Of a stretch of DNA of 64,000 nucleotides, positions 1-10,238 are shown one piece after another. Each line of letters opens with the position of its first letter. The stretch's first letter is position 1. The position numbers and the translations under genes were made by a program. Source of the stretch: Candidatus Sulfidibacterium hydrothermale (GTDB taxonomy: Bacteria; Bacteroidota; Bacteroidia; Bacteroidales; F082); the NCBI RefSeq assembly GCF_020149915.1, contig NZ_CP083760.1, forward strand, positions 2,046,001-2,110,000, in the 5' to 3' direction. Under the pieces are notes generated by a model. That model made no database searches, had not been told where the DNA came from, and saw only the letters and a program-made list of their open reading frames with translations.

Positions 1-39
1 ATCAAAATAAAAACGCACAAAACCACAATACAAGCAACA

Positions 40-831
40 ATGATTTCTTCGGAAAAAGAAAAAATAAGCATCATTAAGATAGGGGGGAAGCTGCTGGATA
101 ATCCGTTGCGTCTCAAATTTTTCCTGGATTTACTCGCCCAATGGAAAGGTAAAAAAATATTGGTGCATGGGGGAGGCTCGGAAGCCAGCCGGTTCAGCCA
201 GCAATTGGGAATTGAACCGCAAATGATTAACGGACGCCGGATTACCTCTGAAAAGGATATCCAAATTGTTACCATGGTTTATGCCGGATGGCTTAATAAA
301 AAACTGGTAACGGCCCTTCAAATGCGGAATTGTAATGCCCTGGGACTATCCGGAGCAGACGGAAACGTTATTCTGGCAGAAAAACGCCCGGTCAAAGACA
401 TTGATTATGGCTTTGTCGGAGATGTTAAAAAGGTCCGTGCCGATTTTCTTCAACTTCTCTTAAAACAAGATATTACACCCGTTTTAAACGCGATAACCCA
501 CGATAGCAAAGGAAATTTATTGAATACCAATGCCGACACCATTGCAGCTGAAACAGCCATTGCAATGAGCCGGTTTTTTGAAACAACACTTATCTACTGC
601 TTTGAAAAACAAGGCGTTTTGACCGATGTAGAAGATGAAAATTCTGTGATTCCAGAAATGAACAAGACGCTTTACCAACAAATGAAGGAAACAGGACAGA
701 TTCACCAGGGAATGCTCCCCAAACTGCATACCGGTTTTGATGCACTGCAACGCGGGGTGCATCGCGTTTTTATCGGAAACGAAACCATACTGCAGGGAAA
801 AAATACACTTTTCACGCAACTAAAACAATAA
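40..831 (+). CDS. argB: Acetylglutamate kinase (ArgB family)
   Basis: Amino-acid kinase that phosphorylates the gamma-carboxyl of N-acylglutamate, the second step of arginine/ornithine biosynthesis. The 263-residue product is the normal length. Visible are the N-terminal KIGGKLLDN nucleotide-binding strand (Lys13), HGGGSE (43-48), the NGRRIT substrate-binding segment (64-69) and a late NTNADTIAAE segment typical of the family. The ATG at 40 is the only sensible start. It lies 4 bases from the next gene, in an operon with a deacylase and argH, so the window begins inside an arg operon. In some Bacteroidota this pathway uses succinyl rather than acetyl intermediates; the sequence alone does not tell me which acyl group is used here. 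Confidence 0.93.
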   Translation: MISSEKEKISIIKIGGKLLDNPLRLKFFLDLLAQWKGKKILVHGGGSEASRFSQQLGIEPQMINGRRITSEKDIQIVTMVYAGWLNKKLVTALQMRNCNALGLSGADGNVILAEKRPVKDIDYGFVGDVKKVRADFLQLLLKQDITPVLNAITHDSKGNLLNTNADTIAAETAIAMSRFFETTLIYCFEKQGVLTDVEDENSVIPEMNKTLYQQMKETGQIHQGMLPKLHTGFDALQRGVHRVFIGNETILQGKNTLFTQLKQ

Positions 832-835
832 CAAA

Positions 836-1897
836 ATGGAAATCAATGAATTAAAACATAAAGGACTGAATTTATTAAAGCATCTGATACAAACCCCGTC
901 TTTTTCAGGAGAAGAAGAAAAAGTCAGTCTTCTCATCCGGCAGTACCTGGCCGATTTCGGGGTCGACTATTCCACCTTGAATAACAATGTGTATGCTTTA
1001 AACCGGTATTTCGATCCGCAAAAGCCGGTCATTCTGCTCAATTCACACATGGATACGGTAAAACCCAATAAAGGATATACCCGCGACCCGTTTACGCCCG
1101 AAGTGGAAAATGGCCGCTTGTACGGGCTGGGAAGTAATGATGCCGGAGGTCCACTGGTTTCGTTACTGAACACATTCATCTATTTTTACAACCATAAAAA
1201 CCTGAAATACAATCTGCTTATAGCCGCTACCGCCGAAGAAGAAAGTTCCGGGCCAAACGGGCTGAACAGTTTGCTGGAACATCTTCCGCCGCTGGCATTT
1301 GCCGTGGTGGGCGAACCTACACAAATGCAAATGGCCATTGCCGAAAAAGGGCTGCTGGTGATTGATGCTTATGCACCGGGAAAAGCCGGCCATGCCGCAC
1401 ACGACAATACGGACAATGCCATATACAACGCACTGGACGATATTCAAACCTTACGGAATATTTCATTCGAAAAAGTTTCTCCCTTACTGGGGAAAGTAAA
1501 AGTAACTGTTACCCAAATTGAAGCCGGAGAACAGCACAATGTGGTTCCGGCTTCCTGCCACTTTGTAATTGATGTCCGGGTAAATGAAAAATATTCCAAC
1601 CGGGAAGTCTTTGATATCCTTGATAAAAAAACCAAAAGTAAGCTGCAGGCCCGGTCGTTTCATCTGAATTCGTCCTCCATTAGTCCGGACCATCCTTTTG
1701 TGTTGGCAGGAATCAAACACGGACGTTCCATCTACGGATCACCAACGCTTTCCGACCAGTCGGTATTAAACTGCCCGTCGTTGAAAATGGGCCCCGGTGA
1801 TTCCAAAAGATCGCACAGCGCCGATGAATACATCACATTAGATGAATTTTTCGATGCCACTGACCTGTTTATTCATATTTTTGAAGAAATCTTGTAA
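836..1897 (+). CDS. argE: M20-family N-acylornithine deacylase (ArgE-like)
   Basis: Zinc-dependent M20/ArgE/DapE hydrolase, 353 residues, placed between argB and argH. The likely reaction is removal of the acyl group from N-acylornithine to give ornithine. Metal ligands and catalytic residues are readable: SHMDTV (His71, Asp73), GSNDAGG (Asp102), the EEE cluster at 134-136 (general base), GEPT (Glu160), and a dimerisation-domain GHAAH (His186). A late SADEY segment contains the last ligand region. It starts 4 bases after argB and ends 11 bases before argH, so it is certainly co-transcribed. Acetyl versus succinyl specificity is not decidable from the sequence, and other M20 peptidase roles are less likely given the context. 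Confidence 0.85.
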   Translation: MEINELKHKGLNLLKHLIQTPSFSGEEEKVSLLIRQYLADFGVDYSTLNNNVYALNRYFDPQKPVILLNSHMDTVKPNKGYTRDPFTPEVENGRLYGLGSNDAGGPLVSLLNTFIYFYNHKNLKYNLLIAATAEEESSGPNGLNSLLEHLPPLAFAVVGEPTQMQMAIAEKGLLVIDAYAPGKAGHAAHDNTDNAIYNALDDIQTLRNISFEKVSPLLGKVKVTVTQIEAGEQHNVVPASCHFVIDVRVNEKYSNREVFDILDKKTKSKLQARSFHLNSSSISPDHPFVLAGIKHGRSIYGSPTLSDQSVLNCPSLKMGPGDSKRSHSADEYITLDEFFDATDLFIHIFEEIL

Positions 1898-1908
1898 AAT
1901 ATTGAAAA

Positions 1909-3198
1909 ATGAAACTTTGGGATAAAGGATATACTACCGCCGAAAAAGTAGAAAAGTTTACCGTAGGAAATGATCGTATATTGGACCTGAAACTGGCAAA
2001 ATATGATGTAGAAGCCAGTCGGGCACATGCTGAAATGTTGGAGAAAACCGGTTTACTGACAAAAGATGAACTACAAGCGCTGCAAAAAGGGCTCGATGCA
2101 ATAGCACAATCCATCGAAAACGGCACATTTACCATAGAAGAAAATTTTGAGGATGTACACAGTAAGATTGAATTTGAGCTGACCCGAACAGCAGGGGAGG
2201 CCGGAAAAAAAATTCACACAGCCCGCTCGCGCAACGACCAGGTGCTTGTAGCGCTTCAACTATACCTGAAGGATGAAATAACCACGATCAAAGAAGCCGT
2301 TCGGCAACTTTTTCATCAGCTCATAGCGCTTAGCGAAAAAAACAAGGCCGTTTTACTGCCCGGTTATACGCATACCCAAATCGCCATGCCATCGTCGTTT
2401 GGAATGTGGTTTGCCGCTTATGCCGAAATACTGATTGATGATATTCTTCTGTTCAATGCCGCTTATGCTGTCGCCGATCAGAATCCGCTGGGATCTGCTG
2501 CCGGCTACGGGAGCAGTTTTCCTGTAAACCGGAGAGAAACCACACAAAAATTAGGATTTAACACACTAAAATACAACTCAATAGCGGCTCAGTTAAGCCG
2601 CGGAAAAGTAGAAAAAACAACCGCATATGCTTTAGCCTCATTGTCCGGAACCTTATCCAAAATGGCTTCCGACATGATCCTTTTCCTGAGCGGAAACTTC
2701 AATTTTATCCATTTTCCCAAAGAACTGACTACCGGCTCCAGCATCATGCCACACAAACAAAACCCGGATGTATTGGAACTGATCCGGGCAAAAAGCAATA
2801 AACTGCAAAATCTACCGGCTGAAATCATACTGATTGTCAACAATTTGATTAGCGGATACCACCGCGATTTCCAACTATTAAAAGAAAGCATCGTACAAGG
2901 AATCGACCAAGTTAAAGAAAATCTGGAGATGTTTTCGTTCATGCTGGAACACATCGAAGTGAATCAACACATCCTGGATGATGAGAAATACAAATTTCTT
3001 TATACCGTAGAATCGGTAAATAAACTGGTACAACAGGGAAAAAGTTTTCGCGAAGCCTATCAGATTGTCGGGAAAAAAGTTCTGGACGGCTCGTACATTC
3101 CGGATCGCGATATTCATCATACCCATGAAGGAAGTATCGGAAATTTGTGTAACAATGAAATCGTGAAAAAATTCAACCGGTTTTATTCTTTACCATAA
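1909..3198 (+). CDS. argH: Argininosuccinate lyase
   Basis: Fumarase/aspartase-superfamily enzyme that splits argininosuccinate into arginine and fumarate, the last step of arginine synthesis. The 429-residue protein has the superfamily signature GSSIMPHKQNPD at 276-287, including the mobile-loop catalytic serine. It also has the GYTHTQ segment (152-157) with the catalytic histidine, and the TARSRNDQV stretch near residue 104. It is the third gene of the arg run and the last before the strand changes. It is slightly shorter than the 450-460 residues common in other phyla, mainly at the C terminus, which looks complete. Confidence 0.95.
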   Translation: MKLWDKGYTTAEKVEKFTVGNDRILDLKLAKYDVEASRAHAEMLEKTGLLTKDELQALQKGLDAIAQSIENGTFTIEENFEDVHSKIEFELTRTAGEAGKKIHTARSRNDQVLVALQLYLKDEITTIKEAVRQLFHQLIALSEKNKAVLLPGYTHTQIAMPSSFGMWFAAYAEILIDDILLFNAAYAVADQNPLGSAAGYGSSFPVNRRETTQKLGFNTLKYNSIAAQLSRGKVEKTTAYALASLSGTLSKMASDMILFLSGNFNFIHFPKELTTGSSIMPHKQNPDVLELIRAKSNKLQNLPAEIILIVNNLISGYHRDFQLLKESIVQGIDQVKENLEMFSFMLEHIEVNQHILDDEKYKFLYTVESVNKLVQQGKSFREAYQIVGKKVLDGSYIPDRDIHHTHEGSIGNLCNNEIVKKFNRFYSLP

Positions 3199-3301
3199 TT
3201 ATCCGGTTCTGTTGATCTTGATTGAATCGTATTTCGCTTTGATACAATATTTTAAAATCTCCTTTTGTCTTATAATATATATTATGTTAAATAGCATTTG
3301 T

Positions 3302-3332
3302 AAAAAAAGGGAGAGAACAATATGTCTCTCCC
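3302..3332 (-). terminator. Intrinsic terminator of the TPR gene
   Basis: An 8-bp stem GGGAGAGA/TCTCTCCC (3309-3316 with 3325-3332) is followed on the minus strand by seven T residues. It lies 16 bases past the TPR-gene stop. On the plus strand the T tract is weak, so it serves the minus strand best. Confidence 0.75.
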
Positions 3333-3347
3333 CTAAAAATCTATTTT

Positions 3348-4508
3348 TTATTTCTTTTGTTTTGACATCAGTTCTTTCAGCTTATCATTCATTTTCAAAC
3401 GAGCATAAGCTTCTTTCAGTCCTTTAATGGTCGGACCGTCATTCGGGTTCAGAGCCAAAGCTTTTTCCAGCCACGGAATGGCTTTTTTCAGATTAGCATT
3501 GGCTTCTTTTTCCAGTGCTTCAAATTTTTTGTTTTCGCTCAACGGCAAATCGTTGGCTTCTTTCTGAATTTTGGCCGCTTTGTTTACATAGATCGCTCCA
3601 ATGTTGTAATAAGCTTCAAAGAATTTTGGATTAACCTGGATGGCTTTTTTGTAATAAATTTCGGCACTGTCCTGTTTCCCCATATCGTCATAACTTTTTC
3701 CGATCAGGAAATTAAAGTTGGCATTGCTGGGGTTGTCCGGTTTTTTCTCAATAGCTTTTTTCAAGCTGGCAATCAGTTTATTAGCATCTCCTCTTTCAAG
3801 ATACAACTGGGCTTGTTCCAGCAAAAGGCTCAGATTCTGCGGGAAACGTTTCCGACCTTCTTTAATGGCGGCCTCGGCTCCTGCGGTATCACCCAACTGT
3901 TGCAGAGCGCGGTTGTAATAGATGAAAATTTTCGGATCGTGAAAGTTCACATCCACACATTTTTTCAAATACTCTGCTGCCACTTTAGGTTCTTTACCCA
4001 AAACGCCGGTAATTCCGATGTTATAAGCGGCGGTGGTATCAAATTTGCCCAACTCTTGCGAAACTTTATAAGCATATTCAAAGTACTCGATGGCTTTGTG
4101 ATAATCTTCTTTTTTAAACACCTCTGCTCCTTTAGCATAGAATACATTGGAAAGTTTTTTGATATACTCGTCTGCTTCTTTGGCAATTTTGTGTTTTTTG
4201 TTTTGTTCGTCCAGTTTTTTGGCTTTCTGCAAAGCATGAAAAGCTTTGATGGCTGCAGTAGAATCCAGTTTTTGGAACTGCGGCAAAGGTGAAGTAGCAA
4301 TGGCATAATAAATTTCACCATAATAAAGCCAGGTTTTAGGATCATTTTTTGTTTTCTCATTTTGAACCGCTTTGTCAATGGCCTCTTTGGCTTCTACAAG
4401 CTGGCCCTTTTGCTTGTACATGAAAGCACTTGTACGGTTACTCTTTTGTGCAAAGCCTACCGCGATAAAAAGCAGGCTCATGGAAATAGATAAAACTAAC
4501 TTTTTCAT
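3348..4508 (-). CDS. Exported tetratricopeptide-repeat protein
   Basis: A 386-residue protein with a clear signal peptide (MKKLVLSISMSLLFIAVGFAQ, cut probably after Ala20) and several TPR-like helical pairs spread over residues 30-380. Lysine-rich linkers separate the pairs, for instance the EYFEYAYKVSQ helix near residue 145. It is probably periplasmic and a protein-protein interaction scaffold. No enzymatic motif is visible. It lies 112 bases downstream of the gyrA end on the same strand but has its own promoter box, so it is probably its own transcription unit. A secreted TPR protein beside gyrA is a familiar Bacteroidota arrangement, but I know of no defined function. Confidence 0.75.
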   Translation of the reverse strand: MKKLVLSISMSLLFIAVGFAQKSNRTSAFMYKQKGQLVEAKEAIDKAVQNEKTKNDPKTWLYYGEIYYAIATSPLPQFQKLDSTAAIKAFHALQKAKKLDEQNKKHKIAKEADEYIKKLSNVFYAKGAEVFKKEDYHKAIEYFEYAYKVSQELGKFDTTAAYNIGITGVLGKEPKVAAEYLKKCVDVNFHDPKIFIYYNRALQQLGDTAGAEAAIKEGRKRFPQNLSLLLEQAQLYLERGDANKLIASLKKAIEKKPDNPSNANFNFLIGKSYDDMGKQDSAEIYYKKAIQVNPKFFEAYYNIGAIYVNKAAKIQKEANDLPLSENKKFEALEKEANANLKKAIPWLEKALALNPNDGPTIKGLKEAYARLKMNDKLKELMSKQKK

Positions 4509-4531
4509 TTGTATTACAATTTTTGTGCGTG

Positions 4532-4539
4532 CAAAGATA
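4532..4539 (-). promoter_or_regulatory. -7 promoter box of the TPR gene
   Basis: TATCTTTG on the minus strand (matches TAnnTTTG), 23 bases upstream of the ATG at 4508. No clear -33 element seen. Confidence 0.6.
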
Positions 4540-4620
4540 TAATTTACAAGAATTATACCGGAATTATAAAATTATTTATTGTTACTCTAAATTAATTATT
4601 CAGCTACTTATTAGATCCTT

Positions 4621-7167
4621 TTAAGAATCTTTTTCCTCTGTATCTGCTTTTTCCGAATTGTCGCCATTCTCATCCGGCAGATTTTCCGGATTTTCTTCTT
4701 CAGTATCGTTTAATTCATCAAAAGCTTCCACTTTAGCCACGGCGGCAATTTCATCATCGTCTTTCAGGTTGATCAAGCGAACACCTTGTGTAGCCCGACC
4801 CATCACCCGGAGATCAGCCACCGGAATACGAATCACGATCCCCGATTTATTAATAATCATCAGATCGTCCTCGTCTCTCACATTTTTAATGGCAATAAGG
4901 TTTCCTGTTTTCTCGGTAATATTGATGGTCTTCACTCCTTTTCCTCCCCGGTTGGTTACGCGATAATCTTCTAACTTCGAACGTTTTCCGTAACCTTTTT
5001 CTGAGACCACCAAAATATCGTACGAATCATCTTCCACACAAATCATCCCGATAACTTCGTCTTTATCCGAAGCCAGCTTTATACCGCGTACTCCGGCAGC
5101 CGTTCTGCCCATGGCCCGTACCGTATTTTCGTTAAAGCGGATGGCCCTCCCCGACTTCAAGGCCAGCAAAACTTCGCTGTTTCCATTGGTCAGCCGGGCG
5201 GCAATCAGCTCATCCCCTTCATGAATGGTAATGGCATTGATTCCATTGGTACGCGGACGCGAATAAGCTTCCAACGATGTTTTTTTGATCGTACCGTGTT
5301 TGGTTGCCAAGATGATATAATTGTTGTTAATATACTCTTCGTCTTTGAGTGTTTTCACATTAATATAAGCCTTCACTGAATCATCCGGACTCAATTGAAT
5401 GATATTCTGAATAGCTCTTCCCTTGGATGTTTTAGAGCCTTCCGGAATTTCAAATACTCTGAGCCAGTAAACTTTTCCCTGTTCAGTGAAAAAGAGCATA
5501 TAGTTATGATTCGTGGCCACAAAGAGATGTTCCAGAAAATCTTCATCACGTGTAGTGCTACCGCGTGAACCACGTCCACCCCGGTTTTGCACACGATATT
5601 CTGTCAAAGGCGTACGTTTAATGTACCCGAGATGCGAAATGGTAATCACCACCGGTTCATCCGGAATAACATCTTCCATACGGATATCTTCGGCAGTATA
5701 AACAATTTCGGAACACCTTTCGTCACCATATTTTTCTTTGATCCGGCGAAGTTCATCTTTAATGATTCCCATCCGCAACTCAACATTGGCCAGAATTTCT
5801 TTCAGCTCACCAATGCGTTTCATCAACTCTTCATAGTCGGTTTTCAGTTTGTCTCTTTCCAGTCCAGTGAGTTTTTGCAAACGCATATCCAGAATGGCTT
5901 TTGCCTGAATTTCAGACAATTCGAAACGTTCAACCAAACCTTTTCGGGCATCATCCGGCGTTTTGGAAGCCCGGATCAGAGCAATCACTTCGTCAATATG
6001 ATCCAGTGCGATGATTAATCCTTCCAGGATATGCGCCTTTTTCTCCGCTTCCCTTAAATTATATTCGGTACGACGAATCACCACTTCATGGCGATGATTC
6101 ACGTAATGTTTAATCAGTCCTTTCAGGTTTAATGCTTCCGGACGGCCGTTAACCAACGCAATGTTATTCACGCTAAACGAGCTTTGCAACGCCGTCATCT
6201 TGTACAGTTTGTTGATGACGATGCTGGCCATGGCATCTCTTTTCAGGTCGTAAACAATACGCATTCCGTTCCGGTCCGATTCGTCATTGATATCGGCAAT
6301 GCCATCCAGTTTTTTCTCATTGACCAGGTCGGCTGTTTTTTTGATCATATCGGCCTTATTCACCTGATAAGGCAATTCGGTAACGATAATCCGTTCACGG
6401 CCCGAGGGGGTTTCTTCAACCGTCACCTTCCCGCGAATCACAATCCGGCCACGACCGGTTTCAAAAGCACTTTTTACCCCTTCGTAACCGTAAATAATAC
6501 CGCCGGTAGGGAAATCCGGTGCTTTGATATAGTTCATTAATTCACTGATGGATATATCGTTGTTATCAATATAAGCGATAATACCGTCTACAATTTCCGA
6601 AAGATTGTGCGGTGCCATATTGGTGGCCATTCCCACAGCAATACCGGAGGCACCGTTTACCAAAAGGTTAGGAACCATGGCCGGCAGCACTACCGGTTCG
6701 TAAATGGTATCGTCAAAGTTAAGCTGCATGTCCACCGTTTCCTTGTCCAGGTCGGTCAGCATCTCTTCAGCAATCTTTGCCAGCCGGGCTTCAGTATAAC
6801 GCATGGCTGCCGGGCTATCGCCATCAACAGATCCAAAGTTTCCCTGTCCGTCAACCAACGGGTAACGCAACGACCACTCCTGGGCCATACGAACCATGGT
6901 ATCATACACCGAACTGTCGCCATGCGGGTGGAATTTACCCAAAACCTCCCCTACTATTCTGGCCGATTTTTTATACGGACGGTTGGAAAAAACGCCCAGT
7001 TCGTACATCCCGAACAAAACGCGGCGATGTACCGGCTTCATGCCGTCACGAACATCAGGTAAAGCCCTGGCCACAATTACCGACATCGAATAATCGATGT
7101 AGGCTGACTTCATTTGGTTTTCTATGTTGACCTTGACTATTCTTTCTCCTTCATGAACACTTTCCAT
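4621..7167 (-). CDS. gyrA: DNA gyrase subunit A
   Basis: Breakage-reunion subunit of type IIA topoisomerase, 848 residues. The catalytic tyrosine is Tyr124 in [10 protein letters not shown]. The quinolone-resistance region [11 protein letters not shown] at 80-90 carries Ser85 and Asp89, the positions equivalent to E. coli Ser83 and Asp87, so the region looks wild type. In the C-terminal beta-pinwheel a GyrA-box-like [10 protein letters not shown] is present near residue 750, which favours GyrA over ParC. The last 40 residues form a very acidic tail ([15 protein letters not shown] and onward). The gene is divergent from clpC and followed by the exported TPR gene. Confidence 0.95.
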   Translation of the reverse strand: MESVHEGERIVKVNIENQMKSAYIDYSMSVIVARALPDVRDGMKPVHRRVLFGMYELGVFSNRPYKKSARIVGEVLGKFHPHGDSSVYDTMVRMAQEWSLRYPLVDGQGNFGSVDGDSPAAMRYTEARLAKIAEEMLTDLDKETVDMQLNFDDTIYEPVVLPAMVPNLLVNGASGIAVGMATNMAPHNLSEIVDGIIAYIDNNDISISELMNYIKAPDFPTGGIIYGYEGVKSAFETGRGRIVIRGKVTVEETPSGRERIIVTELPYQVNKADMIKKTADLVNEKKLDGIADINDESDRNGMRIVYDLKRDAMASIVINKLYKMTALQSSFSVNNIALVNGRPEALNLKGLIKHYVNHRHEVVIRRTEYNLREAEKKAHILEGLIIALDHIDEVIALIRASKTPDDARKGLVERFELSEIQAKAILDMRLQKLTGLERDKLKTDYEELMKRIGELKEILANVELRMGIIKDELRRIKEKYGDERCSEIVYTAEDIRMEDVIPDEPVVITISHLGYIKRTPLTEYRVQNRGGRGSRGSTTRDEDFLEHLFVATNHNYMLFFTEQGKVYWLRVFEIPEGSKTSKGRAIQNIIQLSPDDSVKAYINVKTLKDEEYINNNYIILATKHGTIKKTSLEAYSRPRTNGINAITIHEGDELIAARLTNGNSEVLLALKSGRAIRFNENTVRAMGRTAAGVRGIKLASDKDEVIGMICVEDDSYDILVVSEKGYGKRSKLEDYRVTNRGGKGVKTINITEKTGNLIAIKNVRDEDDLMIINKSGIVIRIPVADLRVMGRATQGVRLINLKDDDEIAAVAKVEAFDELNDTEEENPENLPDENGDNSEKADTEEKDS

Positions 7168-7209
7168 GTATTCAACTCCTTCTGATTAAAATGTTATAAA
7201 TATAGCTTG

Positions 7210-7217
7210 CAAAAGTA
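7210..7217 (-). promoter_or_regulatory. -7 promoter box of gyrA
   Basis: TACTTTTG on the minus strand, 42 bases upstream of the gyrA ATG. Confidence 0.55.
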
Positions 7218-7422
7218 AGTATTTATGACAATTTTAAAAAGAATTTCCTCCCCGGATCTTACTTTTGTGTTAACAGTATGTTGTTAGCAAATTCGGTTTT
7301 CAACCTGTGATTCCTTTTTTTACGTCTTTATCTTTGTATATGAACAGGAATAGTTTTAAAAAAAAGATGTAAAATTTTAGCAATATCTGAAAAAGGCATG
7401 ATTTTGGTATAAGGCTTATGTG

Positions 7423-7430
7423 TAATTTTG
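7423..7430 (+). promoter_or_regulatory. -7 promoter box nearest clpC
   Basis: TAATTTTG, 21 bases before the preferred clpC ATG, with TTTG 16 bases further upstream (7403-7406). Two more matches lie upstream at 7329-7336 (TATCTTTG) and 7260-7267 (TACTTTTG), so clpC may have several start sites. I see no recognisable stress operator in the 284-base gyrA-clpC spacer. Confidence 0.5.
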
Positions 7431-7451
7431 CAGAGAAATTTTAAAGAGGGT

Positions 7452-10022
7452 ATGGATACAAAATTTTCAAAAAGAATGAAAGATGTCATGTCGTACAGCC
7501 GCGAAGAAGCTGTGCGACTGGGCAATAATTATATTGGGCTGGAACATTTTCTGCTGGGAATTCTTCGTGATGGAGAAGGTTTAGCCGTAAAAATGTTACG
7601 TATGCTGGGAGTAGATCTGAAAAAGCTAAAAGCAGAAATAGAGAATGCGATTAAGACGCCTAACAGTACGCCGGTGGAAATGGAAAACATTCCGGTGGTG
7701 AAACAAGCGGAGAAAGCACTAAAAATAACCTATCTCGAAGCCAAAGTTTTTCATAGTGAGGAAATTGGTACAGAACATCTGTTACTGGCCATTTTGAAGG
7801 ATGAAAATAATTTGGTTACTCACAAATTAGCCCTTGAGGGGGTTGATTATCAATCAATAAAAGATGAATTGGGACAAATGTTGAAACAAGAAAGAAATAA
7901 AAGCTATCCGGAAAGTTATCCGGATGTCCGCAGCGAAACCGGCAGTGAACTTTCCGGTCCGGAAAAATCGCCCTTTGGCGAAGGTCCTAAAAAAACAGGC
8001 GAAACGAAATCGAAAACGCCGGTTTTAGACAATTTCGGCATCGACCTGACCAAAGCTGCCGATGAAGGCCGCTTGGATCCTATCGTGGGACGCGATAAAG
8101 AACTGGAAAGAATTGCCCAGGTTTTAAGCCGCCGCAAAAAAAACAACCCGATTCTGATCGGAGAACCAGGAGTAGGTAAATCAGCTATTGCTGAAGGGCT
8201 TGCCTTACGCATCGTTCAAAGGAAAGTATCCCGGGCACTCTTTAACAAACGGATTGTGACACTCGATTTAGCTTCGCTGGTTGCCGGCACAAAGTACCGT
8301 GGCCAGTTTGAAGAAAGAATGAAAGCGGTTTTAAATGAATTGACCAAAAATCCCGATATCATTCTTTTTATTGATGAAATTCACACCATTGTGGGGGCCG
8401 GAAATGCTTCCGGTTCGCTGGATGCATCCAACATGTTCAAACCGGCCCTGGCCCGCGGCGAGCTTCAATGTATTGGCGCAACAACATTAGACGAATACCG
8501 GCAATACATCGAAAAAGACGGCGCATTAGAACGGCGGTTCCAAAAAGTACTGGTCGATCCTACCACGCCGGAAGAAACACTTCATATCCTTGAAAACATC
8601 AAAGAAAAATATGAAGATCATCATCTTGTAAAATACACCGATGAGGCATTGAGAGCCTGCGTAAATCTTACAAACCGTTATATTTCAGACCGCTACCTGC
8701 CAGACAAGGCTATTGATGCTTTAGATGAAGCCGGAGCCCGTGTGCATATCAGCAATATTCATGTGCCGGCAGAAATCATCAATCTTGAAAAAGCCATCGA
8801 AGAAATCAGGCAGAAAAAAATACAATCCATCAATCAGCAAAAATTTGAAGAAGCAGCACAATTCAGAGATATTGAACGAAGATACAGCGAAGAACTGGTA
8901 AGAGCCAAAAAACGCTGGGAAGAAGATGCTCAGCTGCATCGCGAGATTGTGGATGAAGAAAAAGTAGCCGAAGTGGTGGCCATGATGACCGGAATACCAG
9001 TTACCAATATTGCACAAAGCGAAAGCCAACGGCTGATCAATATGGAACCGGAACTCCAAAAAGAGGTCATTGGCCAATCGGATGCCATTAAGAAAGTGGT
9101 AAAAGCTATTCGCCGGAACCGTGCCGGACTGAAAGACCCGAATAAACCCATCGGTTCATTTATCTTTCTCGGTCCCACCGGTGTGGGGAAAACCTATCTG
9201 GCCAAAATGCTGGCTAAGTATATGTTCGACTCTGAAGATGCCCTGATCCGGATTGACATGAGCGAATACATGGAAAAATTTGCGGTTTCGCGTCTTGTAG
9301 GAGCGCCTCCCGGCTATGTAGGTTACGAAGAAGGAGGACAGCTTACGGAAAAAGTACGCCGCAAACCCTATTCTATCGTCTTGCTTGATGAAATTGAAAA
9401 AGCACATCCGGATGTTTTCCATCTGTTGTTGCAGGTATTGGATGACGGTGTACTTACCGACAGTCTTGGCCGGAAAGTGGACTTTAAAAATACCATTATC
9501 ATCATGACCTCTAACATCGGCTCACGACAATTAAAAGATTTTGGCCAGGGAGTAGGATTCTCAACAGCAGCCAAAAAACAAAGCCGTGCCAGCCATGCTC
9601 ACGGAGTCATCGAAAATGCGTTGAAACGTTCGTTTGCCCCGGAATTTCTGAACCGTATTGATGATGTCGTGATCTTCGAATCATTAGATAAAGAAGACAT
9701 TTACAAAATCATCGATATTGAATTGTCGAAACTTTACGGTCGTATTCAGGATATGGGATACAAAATAAAAGTAACCCCCCGGGCTAAAGATTTCATTATC
9801 GAAAAAGGATGGGATGAGCAATTTGGTGCCCGGCCGCTGAAAAGAGCCATTCAGAAATATGTGGAAGATCCGCTGGCTGAAGAGATTATCAAAAGTACCC
9901 TGAAGGAAGGCGACATCATCACAGTGGATCATAATGCGAAAAAAGATGAAATCAAAGTAAAGATTGCGCCACCACGGAAAAAAACGAAAACAGCAAAAAC
10001 TGAAAATAAAAAAGAAGAATAA
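7452..10022 (+). CDS. clpC: ATP-dependent Clp protease ATP-binding subunit ClpC
   Basis: Two-ATPase Hsp100 unfoldase of about 856 residues that feeds ClpP or acts as a disaggregase. The order is: two N-terminal Clp_N repeats (1-150), first AAA+ domain with Walker A GEPGVGKS (about 237-244), and a middle region with a UVR motif (EEAAQFRDIERR, about 460-480), which marks ClpC rather than ClpB. The second AAA+ domain follows, with Walker A GPTGVGKT (about 573-580), then a lysine-rich C-terminal tail. I chose the ATG at 7452 (MDTKFSKRMKDV), the usual ClpC N terminus. An in-frame ATG 24 bases earlier would add eight atypical residues and lies inside the promoter region. Confidence 0.93.
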   Translation: MDTKFSKRMKDVMSYSREEAVRLGNNYIGLEHFLLGILRDGEGLAVKMLRMLGVDLKKLKAEIENAIKTPNSTPVEMENIPVVKQAEKALKITYLEAKVFHSEEIGTEHLLLAILKDENNLVTHKLALEGVDYQSIKDELGQMLKQERNKSYPESYPDVRSETGSELSGPEKSPFGEGPKKTGETKSKTPVLDNFGIDLTKAADEGRLDPIVGRDKELERIAQVLSRRKKNNPILIGEPGVGKSAIAEGLALRIVQRKVSRALFNKRIVTLDLASLVAGTKYRGQFEERMKAVLNELTKNPDIILFIDEIHTIVGAGNASGSLDASNMFKPALARGELQCIGATTLDEYRQYIEKDGALERRFQKVLVDPTTPEETLHILENIKEKYEDHHLVKYTDEALRACVNLTNRYISDRYLPDKAIDALDEAGARVHISNIHVPAEIINLEKAIEEIRQKKIQSINQQKFEEAAQFRDIERRYSEELVRAKKRWEEDAQLHREIVDEEKVAEVVAMMTGIPVTNIAQSESQRLINMEPELQKEVIGQSDAIKKVVKAIRRNRAGLKDPNKPIGSFIFLGPTGVGKTYLAKMLAKYMFDSEDALIRIDMSEYMEKFAVSRLVGAPPGYVGYEEGGQLTEKVRRKPYSIVLLDEIEKAHPDVFHLLLQVLDDGVLTDSLGRKVDFKNTIIIMTSNIGSRQLKDFGQGVGFSTAAKKQSRASHAHGVIENALKRSFAPEFLNRIDDVVIFESLDKEDIYKIIDIELSKLYGRIQDMGYKIKVTPRAKDFIIEKGWDEQFGARPLKRAIQKYVEDPLAEEIIKSTLKEGDIITVDHNAKKDEIKVKIAPPRKKTKTAKTENKKEE

Positions 10023-10044
10023 AATATTTCAGTGAAATTATTGA

Positions 10045-10073
10045 AAAAAAGCGGATAAAAGTCCGCTTTTTTT
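10045..10073 (+). terminator. Intrinsic terminator after clpC
   Basis: AAAAAAGCGGA pairs with TCCGCTTTTTT across a 6-base loop, followed by T residues, 22 bases after the clpC stop. Confidence 0.85.
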
Positions 10074-10140
10074 ATGCCGGTTATTAACCATTGCCAGCAG
10101 TGTACCCTTCTGATTGATCTTGAATTATAGGATTGTGCAC

Positions 10141-10159
10141 ATTTAGAAATATTCTAAAT
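10141..10159. promoter_or_regulatory. Perfect 19-bp palindrome, candidate operator
   Basis: ATTTAGAA-ATA-TTCTAAAT, two perfect 8-base arms around a 3-base centre. It lies 34 bases upstream of the -7 box of the acyl-CoA dehydrogenase gene. The form and position fit a dimeric transcription-factor site; no regulator is identified. Confidence 0.5.
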
Positions 10160-10193
10160 AATCACGCCGGAAAAGAAGCAGGAGAACAAATTT

Positions 10194-10201
10194 TATTTTT
10201 G
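10194..10201 (+). promoter_or_regulatory. -7 promoter box of the 588-residue acyl-CoA dehydrogenase
   Basis: TATTTTTG, 37 bases upstream of the ATG at 10239. Confidence 0.6.
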
Positions 10202-10238
10202 CCCTAAATTATTTTTAACATTTCAAAATAACACATTT

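Noticed and set aside
3212-3427. 71-codon plus frame after argH
   Set aside because: It runs through the terminator hairpin and into the antisense strand of the TPR gene.
3813-4292. 159-codon plus-strand frame opposite the exported TPR gene
   Set aside because: It is antisense to a clear signal-peptide TPR protein, and its product is rich in Phe with no motif; a shadow of biased codons.
4621-7167. ParC (topoisomerase IV) instead of GyrA
   Set aside because: The NRGGKG GyrA-box-like segment and length favour GyrA.
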